Assembly (NCBI GenBank): GCA_020072645.1
Contig: JAIQGK010000018.1
Location: forward strand, 38,800-102,799
Length of the DNA stretch: 64,000 nucleotides
Reading direction: 5' to 3'
Source: Terriglobia bacterium
Lineage (GTDB): Bacteria; Acidobacteriota; Terriglobia; Terriglobales; Acidobacteriaceae
Shown here piece by piece: positions 53,823 to 62,308 of the stretch (positions are counted from its first letter, which is position 1; each line of letters opens with the position of its first letter). Both the position numbers and the translations under genes were made by a program. A model generated the notes under the pieces. It was not told the DNA's origin, ran no database searches, and was given only the letters and a program-made list of their open reading frames with translations.

Positions 53823-56800
53823 TTACTGAATATCGAACTGCTCCGGGTGCAGCAGCGGGTCAGACTTCACCAGCACCGTCCGCTTCACCAGTTCTTCCAT
53901 CTCCTGCAGCCAGCGCCCATTGTTGCCCTTGAGCGCCTTGGCCACTTCCGGATTCACGCGGACCATCACGTCGCGCTCAAAGTGCCGCGACATTTTGCGC
54001 ATCTCCACGTAAATCTCATTGCACACGGTCGTAACGGACTTGATCATTCCCGTGGCTGAGCACGTGGGGCAAGGCTGTCCCAGCGTGCGCTCCAGGGACT
54101 GCTTTACCCGCTTGCGTGTGATAGCGACCAAGCCAAAATCGTTGAACTGCAGGACCTTGGAAGGCGCGCGATCGGCCTTTAAAGCCTCTTCCAGCGCCTG
54201 CATTACCTTGGCGCGATTGCGGCGCTCGTCCATGTCAATAAAGTCGATCACGATAATGCCGCCGAGATCGCGCAGCCGTATCTGCCGAACAATTTCTTTG
54301 ATAGCGTCAATATTGGTCTTGACGATGGTATCTTCCAGACGCGCGGTCTTGCCCACGTATTTGCCCGTGTTGATGTCGATGGCCACCAGCGCTTCCGTCT
54401 GGTTGATGACGATGTAACCGCCGCTCCGAAGCCAGACTTTTGATTTAAGCGCCTTGTTGATTTCTTCAGTGATGTTGAACTGCTCAAACAGCGGCGTGTC
54501 TTTGCTGTAAAGTTTTACGCGCTTCACCAGCGACGGCTGGAAGCGGCTGACGAAACGCAGAATCCGCTCGTATTCCTGCTCGGTATCAGCCCATATGGCG
54601 GAAAAGCTGCCGCTCACCTGATCGCGCAGAATACGCTCCACCAGGTTCAAATCATGATAGATCAATGCCGGTGCTTTCGAGCTTTCTGCGCGGCCCTTGA
54701 TCTCATTCCATAAATTGATCAGGAAGCGAATATCGTTGCGCAGGTCTTGTTCTTCCGCGCCCGCCGCCGCTGTGCGGACAATGAATCCCCCCTGCGCTTC
54801 GCCGCGTTCGCTTAGCGCAATCCGCTTCAGGCGATGCCGCTCTTCTTCTGAAGCGATCTTGCGCGAAACGCCCGTGTGGTGCACGGTCGGCATGTAGACC
54901 AGATAGCGTCCGGGCAGCGCGATGTGGCTGGTAATGCGCGCGCCTTTTTTCGCAATGGGCTCTTTGGCAATCTGGACCAGAATTTCCTGGCCTTCCTTGA
55001 GCAGGTCACTGATGGCAGGCATCTGGCGCGCTGACTGATGCCGTGGCCGGCCACGCATCGGTCTGCCTCCTTGCCCCCTGCGGCGCCCGCCGCGACGGTC
55101 TTGTGGTCTGCGCTCAGTACGCTGCTGGTACCCTGAAGCTGCTGGAGCGCCATGTTCCGCGCTGCCGTCTTCCAGGTCCTCCTGCGTCGCTTCTTCGATT
55201 TCAACGTCACCGCTCTCGGCGTCTTCTTCGCCGTGGCCAAAAGCTTCTTCCACTTCTTCCAGTTCGTCCGGATCGAGCCCCTCGGCTTCATATTTCCCCG
55301 TGGCCTGCTCGTTCACGTGCGCGTCCCGGACGGCTTCCATCAATTCCTTGCCCATGGGGACCATCTGCTCGCCGGACTGGCCCAGAACTTCTTCCTCCAG
55401 TTCTTCGAACTCTCCCATGTCGAGATCTTCTTCAAAGCGCGGAAGGTCACTCTCTTCTTCCTCAATTTCTTCTTCCTCAATCACGCCGCGCGCCTGCATT
55501 CCACGATTCTGCTCAGAAACTTCGCCAGAACCGGCGGCTGGAGTCCACACTTGCTGCTCTTGCTCAGGTGCTTCCAGAGATGAGTCAAGATGCGTGGCTT
55601 CCTCGGCTTGTTCTTCCTCGTCGATCTCCGCGGTTTCTTCCACTTCGGCAGCGCCCCCGCCAAAAACGCTGGCGACGTTCATCCTTTCAAACCGTTCTTC
55701 TTCCGGCTCTGTCGCGGGTTTCTGAGGCTCTTCAAACCTTGAAGTCGTTTCATCGGCTTCAGGTTCCTCAATAACGGGCGCGGACTCTCTGCGGTGAAAA
55801 ACTCTGGGCGCTTCCACGCGCGCTTCGGTTCTGTCTTCCTGCTCAAACTTCGCGGGAATTGGACCGGCGGACTCAGCGTCCTGAAGAAAACCACGCTCCT
55901 GGTGCTCTGGCGCGCGTTCTGCGGCCTGATGTTCTGTGGGCGGTTCGGACCTTCCGCGCGACTGCTGTTTATCTTTTCCGTACTTGGCCAACGTCTCGCC
56001 CGGCAGGACCATGGAGCCCGCGGCAAAAGCCGAAGGATCGATGGAATATTCTGTCGAAGGCCGGGGCCGTGGCACTGACTCCGTCTTAATCGGAGCTTGC
56101 GTTGCTGCCGTGGAAGACTGTGAGCCGTGCGGCTGATATTTTGAAATCGACTCCCCGGGCAGCACGATTGGTTCAGCGTGCTCGAAGCTTTGTTCGGGTC
56201 TGCTTTCGTAACGGTCGCGCCGATTTTCGCGGCGATAGTCCGAGCGACCTTCATGGCGTCCCTCAGACCGTCCTTCTGGCCGATTTTCATGCCTCTCGTG
56301 CCTGACTTCTGGACGGCTCTCCGGTTGCGCTTCGTTATGCTCTTCCGTTGCGGTTTCTACCGGCTTATCCTGCTCGCCACGATCGCCCGCTGCCTGATCG
56401 TTAGCGCCGCGATCGGCAAAACGGTCGCGTCCGCCTCTTCCGCGGCGGCGGCGTCCGCGCCATTTGCGCGCGCCTTCACGCTCCTGCTCTTGCGGAGCGC
56501 CTTTTTCAGAGGACGCGCCCTCGGCAGATTCCTGTTCTGTGTCTGCGTCTTCTTCGTCACCGACCGTAATCGGCGGCATGATTTCCTGCGCCTCAATCGG
56601 CCCGTCTTGTCCCTGACTGCTGCGCACCTCAATGATCGGTGAGTTGCGGGAGCTGGCCACGGCCTCGCCAATGGCGTCGCTGTCCTCGTCTTCTTCCATC
56701 AGGAAATCGGAAACGTAGAGGAACGCATCGCGCTCAAGGCCAATGTTTACAAAGGCGGACTGCATGCCCGGCAGGACGCGCGTGACGCGCCCTTTATAGA

Positions 56801-56921
56801 TGGAGCCGGCCAGCGTGTATTCGTTTTCTCGCTCAAAATATATTTCTGAAAGTTGGTCTTCTTCAACCACCGCTACCTTGGTTTCATGCGGGGTGGAAGA
56901 GACATAAAGTTCTTTCGCCAT
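53823..56921 (-). CDS. ribonuclease E/G family protein with large insertion in its S1 domain
   Basis: 1032 residues. RNA-processing endonuclease. The S1 domain begins at residues 35-75 (LAGSIYKGRVTRVLPGMQSA onward, then AFVNIGLERDAFLYVSDFL) but is interrupted by about 550 residues of acidic and Arg-rich low-complexity sequence. It resumes near residue 635 (ISDLLKEGQEILVQIAKEPI). The catalytic Asp residues are in ALVAIDINTGKYVG (~847) and GGIIVIDFIDMDERRNR (~895); the Zn-link is CPTCSATG (~952). No C-terminal degradosome scaffold. The insert probably plays that scaffold role (inference). Last gene of the mre/mrd block on this strand, after a 444-bp leader. Confidence 0.93.
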   Translation of the reverse strand: MAKELYVSSTPHETKVAVVEEDQLSEIYFERENEYTLAGSIYKGRVTRVLPGMQSAFVNIGLERDAFLYVSDFLMEEDEDSDAIGEAVASSRNSPIIEVRSSQGQDGPIEAQEIMPPITVGDEEDADTEQESAEGASSEKGAPQEQEREGARKWRGRRRRGRGGRDRFADRGANDQAAGDRGEQDKPVETATEEHNEAQPESRPEVRHERHENRPEGRSEGRHEGRSDYRRENRRDRYESRPEQSFEHAEPIVLPGESISKYQPHGSQSSTAATQAPIKTESVPRPRPSTEYSIDPSAFAAGSMVLPGETLAKYGKDKQQSRGRSEPPTEHQAAERAPEHQERGFLQDAESAGPIPAKFEQEDRTEARVEAPRVFHRRESAPVIEEPEADETTSRFEEPQKPATEPEEERFERMNVASVFGGGAAEVEETAEIDEEEQAEEATHLDSSLEAPEQEQQVWTPAAGSGEVSEQNRGMQARGVIEEEEIEEEESDLPRFEEDLDMGEFEELEEEVLGQSGEQMVPMGKELMEAVRDAHVNEQATGKYEAEGLDPDELEEVEEAFGHGEEDAESGDVEIEEATQEDLEDGSAEHGAPAASGYQQRTERRPQDRRGGRRRGQGGRPMRGRPRHQSARQMPAISDLLKEGQEILVQIAKEPIAKKGARITSHIALPGRYLVYMPTVHHTGVSRKIASEEERHRLKRIALSERGEAQGGFIVRTAAAGAEEQDLRNDIRFLINLWNEIKGRAESSKAPALIYHDLNLVERILRDQVSGSFSAIWADTEQEYERILRFVSRFQPSLVKRVKLYSKDTPLFEQFNITEEINKALKSKVWLRSGGYIVINQTEALVAIDINTGKYVGKTARLEDTIVKTNIDAIKEIVRQIRLRDLGGIIVIDFIDMDERRNRAKVMQALEEALKADRAPSKVLQFNDFGLVAITRKRVKQSLERTLGQPCPTCSATGMIKSVTTVCNEIYVEMRKMSRHFERDVMVRVNPEVAKALKGNNGRWLQEMEELVKRTVLVKSDPLLHPEQFDIQ

Positions 56922-57365
56922 GTAACTTCTCCGGTGTATACCGGCGGGAAAGAGGGTGCAGGAGGTCCAGAAAAAAGGTCAGGAGCCCGGCGTCATGCGC
57001 GCGGGTTGACTGGCTTTGAGTGCCCGGAAATTCAATCTGATCTTATGCAGGAAATACAATTCGGCTGCGGTGAGTAAAGCTCGCCGGCCAACATCTGCAC
57101 TCTGCCTATGACTTTTTTGAAAAATCTGTGCACCTTTGCACTCCGGGTTTGTGGCCACACTGCGGTGCCCGAACAAGCGCCATAGTTTTGCGTCTGTCTG
57201 GGTACTTTCCGCGGGGCCGTTCCCTGCCCGGCAATGCTTTCTGATACTCTCCGGCTTCCCTTCAATCGGCCGGCGCCCTTTCTTTTAACGTCAGGGCGTA
57301 ACGTTCAATCTTGAAAAAATCCTGTTACTGATCGCGCCTCTTGGCGCGGTTTCTAAATCCTTTGC
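56922..57365. other. 444-bp leader region of the RNase E/G gene
   Basis: Between rodA (stop 57366) and the RNase start (56921), same strand. Contains a 6-bp stem CGCGCC / GGCGCG (57333-57348) without a T run, and GGAGAAG before the RNase ATG. A long untranslated leader would fit known rne autoregulation through its 5' UTR. No gene seen. Confidence 0.4.
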
Positions 57366-58487
57366 TTAGTTCACGAAACGGCGCATCCGAATATTCATCA
57401 CAATACCCAGCGCCAGAAACATGAACAAAACTGACGAACCGCCATAGCTCATCAGCGGTAAAGGAATACCGGTGACGGGCATAAACCCGACCACCATTCC
57501 CGCGTTTACCAGGATGTGGAACAGCAAAACCGCCACCACACCCATCACCACAAAGCCGCCCGCGCTATCTGGCGCGGTCTGAGCGTTATGGATCAAACGC
57601 ATTAATACCATGAAGTATAGCAGTAGTAAGGCCACTGCGCCCACAAAGCCGTGCTCTTCTGACCAGGCGGCAAAAATAAAGTCCGTGTGCGGTTCAGGAA
57701 GGAATGAACCCTGTGTTTGCGAGCCTTTTCGCACACCTTTGCCCCAAATCCCGCCTGACCCCACGGCTATCTTGGATTGCTCAAGTTGATACCCCGTCTT
57801 CTGTGAATCGGCCTCAGGATGCAGAAAACTGGTCAAACGGTCTTTCTGGTATTGCTTGATCAGGTGCATCCGGGGACCGTAAATCCAAAGCGTCGGCATG
57901 AGCACACCGGCAATCAGCAGAATCGCCGCCGCGTGGCGAAATTGGATTCCGCCCAGAAACAGTCCCATCAACGCCACAGGAACATACGTCAGGGCGGTCC
58001 CCAGATCGGGCTGCTTCAGGACCAGCAGCATGGGAATTCCGGCAATTAAGCCGGCTTTCACAATTTCAGAAAGTGACGCATCTTCACGCTCACCCTGACC
58101 ACCCTGTCCGCTGAAGTGTTTGGCCAGCATTAAGATCAATACGATCTTTACCCATTCTGACGGTTGGAAATGTTGTCCGCCGGGAAGCTGTATCCAGCGG
58201 CGTGCGCCCAGATATTTTTTGCCAAACAGGGCGACGGCCAACAGCGAGACCACCGATGCAACATAAAACCAGTTGGCATTTTCCAGAAGGACTTGATAGT
58301 TGATGAGGCTCACGGCCAGCATCACCAACAGCCCGCCCATGATCCAGTAAACCTGGCGGATATGTGCGCCGGCGAACTTTGTTCCGTAAGTGGTGCTGTA
58401 AATTTCCAGCACGCCGAGCGAGCAGATGATCAATACAAACGTAAGCAAGAGCCAGTCAAAGTCGCGAAACGAGATCAGCCGCCGCAT
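57366..58487 (-). CDS. rodA: rod shape-determining SEDS glycosyltransferase RodA
   Basis: 373 residues, ten hydrophobic segments, SEDS peptidoglycan polymerase. Conserved blocks: RRWIQLPGGQHFQPSEWVKI near residue 95, KQPDLGTALTYVPVALMGLF, WGKGVRKGSQTQGSFLPEPH and the terminal VTGIPLPLMSYGGSSVLFMF. Works with PBP2 in the elongasome. Its ATG overlaps the TAA of mrdA by 1 bp (TAATG), so translation is coupled. Confidence 0.95.
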   Translation of the reverse strand: MRRLISFRDFDWLLLTFVLIICSLGVLEIYSTTYGTKFAGAHIRQVYWIMGGLLVMLAVSLINYQVLLENANWFYVASVVSLLAVALFGKKYLGARRWIQLPGGQHFQPSEWVKIVLILMLAKHFSGQGGQGEREDASLSEIVKAGLIAGIPMLLVLKQPDLGTALTYVPVALMGLFLGGIQFRHAAAILLIAGVLMPTLWIYGPRMHLIKQYQKDRLTSFLHPEADSQKTGYQLEQSKIAVGSGGIWGKGVRKGSQTQGSFLPEPHTDFIFAAWSEEHGFVGAVALLLLYFMVLMRLIHNAQTAPDSAGGFVVMGVVAVLLFHILVNAGMVVGFMPVTGIPLPLMSYGGSSVLFMFLALGIVMNIRMRRFVN

Positions 58488-60586
58488 TAATCCGACCCCG
58501 CTATTCCAATCGATACAGGCTGCGCCAGCTTCCGAAGCCCGGCTTTTTGCGTTTTACCAACCTTCATTAGCACGGTGCCGCCATGGAGTTCGCTGTCATT
58601 CGCCGCATCCTGGCCTGCATCGGCGTGCTCATCCGCTGCGTGAGGCTTGGCGTGGCCAATCGAATCGGGCTGGTTCCACACACCGGCAATCGGCACTGAG
58701 CCGGGATCAGCTTTGTCACTGAACAGCATGGGATCATTGCGAAGCCGGCGCTGCTTCTCCACGTAGGCCCTTACGACTTGAGCAGTCAATCTTGCAGCCA
58801 GCTTGCCATGCTCACCGCCTTCAAATAGCACGGCGACGACGATCTCAGGATTCCTGCGCGGCGTTACGCCCACGAACCAGCTGTTGTCATTGAATTGTTT
58901 ACCTGCTCCGCCCTTGCTCTTGCGGAACGCGTTGGAAACCACCTGGGCGCTGCCCGTCTTGCCGGCAAAATCCACACCCTGAATGTGCGCGCTAGGGGCC
59001 GTTCCTCCTTCCGGCATGCCCGGGGAAGGAGGATTCACCACGCCGGCCATGGCATCGGTGATCGTGATCCAGTTCTGGGGATCGATAGGGACGTGCACCA
59101 CATCCGGCATGGTTGAGGCGTTTGTGTTTTTAAATTGCGCCGGCAACTGCTCAGGATCAACCACGTGTGGACGATAGAAAGTTCCGCCCATAGTGATTCC
59201 GCCAATCGTCCGCGCCAGTTGAATCGGGCTCACCGCGACCGCGCCCTGGCCGATGCCCACGGAGATGACCTCGCCCGCATACCACTTCTGCCGGAAGGTC
59301 TTCATCTTCCACTCTTCTGACGGCATGATGCCGCTGACTTCATTGGGCAGGTCGATCCCGGTCTTTTTGCTCAGCCCCATGGCTGTGGCCCACTTGGCAA
59401 TCTTCTCAATGCCCAGACGCTCCGCCAGCGTGTAAAAGAAAACGTCGCAGGATTGATATATGCCTTTGCTGATGTTCACCGGACCGTGAACGCGATGCTC
59501 GCCCTTGACCCAGCAATTGAAGTATCGGCCAAAAAATACTCCGCCGCCGGCGCAGTTCACGTGCAGATTTTGCGCCACGCGTTCCTGCAGCCCCGCGACT
59601 GACATGATGATCTTGAAAACCGATCCCGGCGCCAACTGTGCCTGAATCGCCTTGTTAAACAGCGGGTGATTCGGGTCTTCCACCAGCCTGAGCCATTCTT
59701 CGCGCGAGATGCGCACGGCAAAGTCATTGGGATCGAATGCCGGACGGCTCACCATGGCAAGAATCTCGCCGTTGCGCGGGTCCATGGCGACAACCGCCCC
59801 GTTCTTGCCTTCCATCGCCTGCTCGGCTGCCTTCTGGATATCAAGATCTATCGTCAGTTTTAACTTTTGCCCGTTGACCGCTGGGATGTTCGCATTCGGC
59901 GGCCGCCCCACTTCTTTGCCCTTGCTGTTGACCAGCACGCGGCGCGAACCGTCTTTGCCCATCAGAAGATCGTTGTATTGCAGCTCCACACCGGACTGGC
60001 CCACGATATCGCCGCGTTCATACAGTTCAAACTTGGGCGAGTTGAGCATGTCTTCGCTTACTTCACCCACGTAGCCAATCAGGTGCGCCATGAATCCATC
60101 TTTCGGATACAGGCGTCGATGTATCATCAATGTTTCCAGTTCGGGAAATTCGTCGCGATGTGCCTCAATGAACGCGCGTTCGTCTGGTGTGATGTCGTCC
60201 TTGATGATGATTGGCTCAAAGGCAGGCTTGCGTGCCAGTTGATAGCGCCGAACTTTATCGATGATGTCTTGCGCGGGAAGGTGAAGACCGTCGGCGATCT
60301 TCTGCGCGTCGGCGTTGAGATCTCGCATCTGGTCGCGCAGCAGCAGCGCAGAGAATGACGGATAGTTATCGACGATCAACTGCCCATCACGGTCGTAAAT
60401 TTTTCCGCGGGGCGCAAGGATCGGAACCTGGCGAATCCGGTTCTGCTCTGAGCGCGTGACGTATTCATCACTCTTGCGCACCTGAAGCGTCCACAGCCCA
60501 TAAGCAAGAAAGATGAACACTGCCAGAATGAGGTACTGGACGACGGAGAATTTTGTCTGCGGAATTTTTTCGTCGCGACCCGGCAT
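58487..60586 (-). CDS. mrdA: penicillin-binding protein 2 (elongation transpeptidase)
   Basis: 699 residues. Inner-membrane anchor (VVQYLILAVFIFLAYGLWTL), PBP dimerisation domain, and transpeptidase domain with catalytic SVFK (Ser ~322), SCD as second motif (YQSCDVFFY) and KTGSA (~540). Longer than E. coli PBP2 (633) because of a C-terminal extension of about 60 residues (HAADEHADAGQDAANDSELH within). Coupled to rodA downstream. The 235 bp before it hold no recognised gene. Confidence 0.95.
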   Translation of the reverse strand: MPGRDEKIPQTKFSVVQYLILAVFIFLAYGLWTLQVRKSDEYVTRSEQNRIRQVPILAPRGKIYDRDGQLIVDNYPSFSALLLRDQMRDLNADAQKIADGLHLPAQDIIDKVRRYQLARKPAFEPIIIKDDITPDERAFIEAHRDEFPELETLMIHRRLYPKDGFMAHLIGYVGEVSEDMLNSPKFELYERGDIVGQSGVELQYNDLLMGKDGSRRVLVNSKGKEVGRPPNANIPAVNGQKLKLTIDLDIQKAAEQAMEGKNGAVVAMDPRNGEILAMVSRPAFDPNDFAVRISREEWLRLVEDPNHPLFNKAIQAQLAPGSVFKIIMSVAGLQERVAQNLHVNCAGGGVFFGRYFNCWVKGEHRVHGPVNISKGIYQSCDVFFYTLAERLGIEKIAKWATAMGLSKKTGIDLPNEVSGIMPSEEWKMKTFRQKWYAGEVISVGIGQGAVAVSPIQLARTIGGITMGGTFYRPHVVDPEQLPAQFKNTNASTMPDVVHVPIDPQNWITITDAMAGVVNPPSPGMPEGGTAPSAHIQGVDFAGKTGSAQVVSNAFRKSKGGAGKQFNDNSWFVGVTPRRNPEIVVAVLFEGGEHGKLAARLTAQVVRAYVEKQRRLRNDPMLFSDKADPGSVPIAGVWNQPDSIGHAKPHAADEHADAGQDAANDSELHGGTVLMKVGKTQKAGLRKLAQPVSIGIAGSD

Positions 60587-60821
60587 ACGTGTTGCGATTT
60601 GTCGCTTTCCGGCAACAAACCAGGATCCATTTTCCTTTGTTTGGGTTCCCTAATTAGAGTACCGCAAATCGGCCACGCATGCTGTAAGACGAAGACCTGA
60701 TGCGGTTACGGAAGGATTACATGGCCTGCCGGAAGGACAACTCCGGCTCTCTTCACGATTCTTAGAACTTGTGCAAATAACCATCGATGCCTAGACCGGA
60801 ACTCCGGTCGGATGGCGAGTG
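60587..60821. other. intergenic region between the ChaN-like gene and mrdA
   Basis: 235 bp. A CCGGA-AC-TCCGG palindrome near 60798-60809. No supported gene, no clear promoter; could hold the mrdA-rodA promoter on the minus strand. Confidence 0.3.
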
Positions 60822-61709
60822 TCACTGGTCCTTTGGTACGGCCTGGTGCTCAGAGAGAAACTTTACGCGGCAAGCTGGAGCAGGAGAAGGTATGCCGGCC
60901 GCAGGCGCGGAAGCTGTCAGTTGAACCCCCAGGGAGAGAACGCCATCGACCTTTCCAAAAGGCGCCAAGCTTGGGTCAAGAAATATCCCGTAAGGCTTTT
61001 TTGCGCCCTTATCCCCAACTCCGCCCTTCCACGGACCGCAGCCGCCTTGTGTGTCGTCGGACCATGTTTCTCCGCCCCAGTCTGTTACTTCCAGGCTCAG
61101 AATTTCTTTGGGCGGAAGATACATAGCCGCCACGTCGTAGCCGCGTTTCGAGGCTTGCATTGCGTGAATATTCCCGGTGAGGATGAGCACCAGATCATTG
61201 GGTTTTGTTGGATGTAACGAAAGCAGAGCGTGCCCCAGCGCTTCGTCGCGTGACCCACCGGCAGGCGATCCTGAGTAGGGCGCATCGAATGCAACAACCT
61301 TTAAGTCGGGATGGAGGCTGCGAAGCTCTCGCAAAGAGACCAGCAGCCGCAGCATCGCTTCGCTTCCACGGCCGTCCAGAACCTCTTTCCAGCCGTGTAG
61401 TTGGAGCAGCGATTCCCTGGCTGCGGAAAGGTCCTTGCCCGTGACAATGTCATCCAGAGCGGCCTGCTCGCTCGTTGGACGCTCTAAGGCAACGGTAACG
61501 TGCTTTCCCTGCGCCATGGCATTGCAGACGAGATCGCGAAAAGCAGCGGGAGTTTCATTCGAACCGTGCAACTCGCCGATGAACACCCAATGCACCGCAG
61601 GCTTAGACCAGATATGATCGGCTCCAGGTACGGGAGAGCAGGATGTGGTTGCTGCCGCCGCGTTCATCGCCAGTCCCATCGCCAAAAAGAATTGAAGCGC
61701 GATCCTCAT
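60822..61709 (-). CDS. secreted protein, possibly ChaN/Tiki-like or erythromycin-esterase-like
   Basis: 295 residues with signal peptide MRIALQFFLAMGLAMNAAAA. The mature N terminus has VHWVFIGELHGSNETPAAF and KHVTVALERPTSEQ, and further on LVLILTGNIHAMQASK. GE-x-HG near the start with a downstream N/H block is the layout of the EreA/ChaN/Tiki (TraB-like) superfamily of putative metal-dependent hydrolases or haem-binding proteins. No catalytic reaction is claimed. Unusual guest within the mreBCD-mrdA-rodA block. Confidence 0.55.
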   Translation of the reverse strand: MRIALQFFLAMGLAMNAAAATTSCSPVPGADHIWSKPAVHWVFIGELHGSNETPAAFRDLVCNAMAQGKHVTVALERPTSEQAALDDIVTGKDLSAARESLLQLHGWKEVLDGRGSEAMLRLLVSLRELRSLHPDLKVVAFDAPYSGSPAGGSRDEALGHALLSLHPTKPNDLVLILTGNIHAMQASKRGYDVAAMYLPPKEILSLEVTDWGGETWSDDTQGGCGPWKGGVGDKGAKKPYGIFLDPSLAPFGKVDGVLSLGVQLTASAPAAGIPSPAPACRVKFLSEHQAVPKDQ

Positions 61710-61789
61710 AGGGCGGCCAGTTTATCGTCTATTCATTCAGCGCACAATTCGCAGCTCATCGATCCTTTTTTGTGAGCCAGGCGACAGGG

Positions 61790-62308
61790 TTAATTCCTAA
61801 GCTTGAACTTATCCAGCGCAGCAAACAGGACGACCGCCGCAAGCCCGTTGACCAGGGCTGAAAGCAGCGTGTGGCTCCAGATCCAGGCTTCACTTCCGCC
61901 AACCAGTTGCAGGCTGATCGCCATATAAACAAAGCGGTGAATCAGGACAAAAGCAAACGTCATCAGGAAGCGCGAGCCGGGGTTATCAACGTCAACTTTC
62001 ACGCCCAGAGACGATCCCAGATAGCCAATGATGGTCTTGGCAATCCCAAAAAGACCAATCGGATGTCCTGTCCAGGCATCTTGCAGCGTGCCGATCAACG
62101 CCCCGGTAATCATGCCGGGAATGGGCCGGCGGCGGGCGACGGCAAAAAAGATTGTCACCAGCAGCGGCAGATCCAGCACCTTCATCAGGCTTTGGTTCAG
62201 AAAGACCTGGAGAAAGATGGCCAGCAGCGGAATACCGATGGAAACCGGCCAGCTAAACCGATGTACCTCTATTTCCTCGCGAGAGGTTAGCGATACGCTG
62301 GAGTTCAT
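61790..62308 (-). CDS. mreD: rod shape-determining protein MreD
   Basis: 172 residues, five hydrophobic segments (ISIGIPLLAIFLQVFLNQSL type start, ending VLFAALDKFKLRN). GTLQDAWTGHPIGLFGIAKTIIG is the conserved MreD region. ATG overlaps the end of mreC by 4 bp. Integral membrane partner of MreC. Confidence 0.9.
   Translation of the reverse strand: MNSSVSLTSREEIEVHRFSWPVSIGIPLLAIFLQVFLNQSLMKVLDLPLLVTIFFAVARRRPIPGMITGALIGTLQDAWTGHPIGLFGIAKTIIGYLGSSLGVKVDVDNPGSRFLMTFAFVLIHRFVYMAISLQLVGGSEAWIWSHTLLSALVNGLAAVVLFAALDKFKLRN

Noticed and set aside
55043..55774. 243-codon plus-strand frame within the RNase E/G insertion
   Set aside because: The complement of the Glu-rich low-complexity insert gives long Leu/Pro/Arg frames by composition; not a gene.
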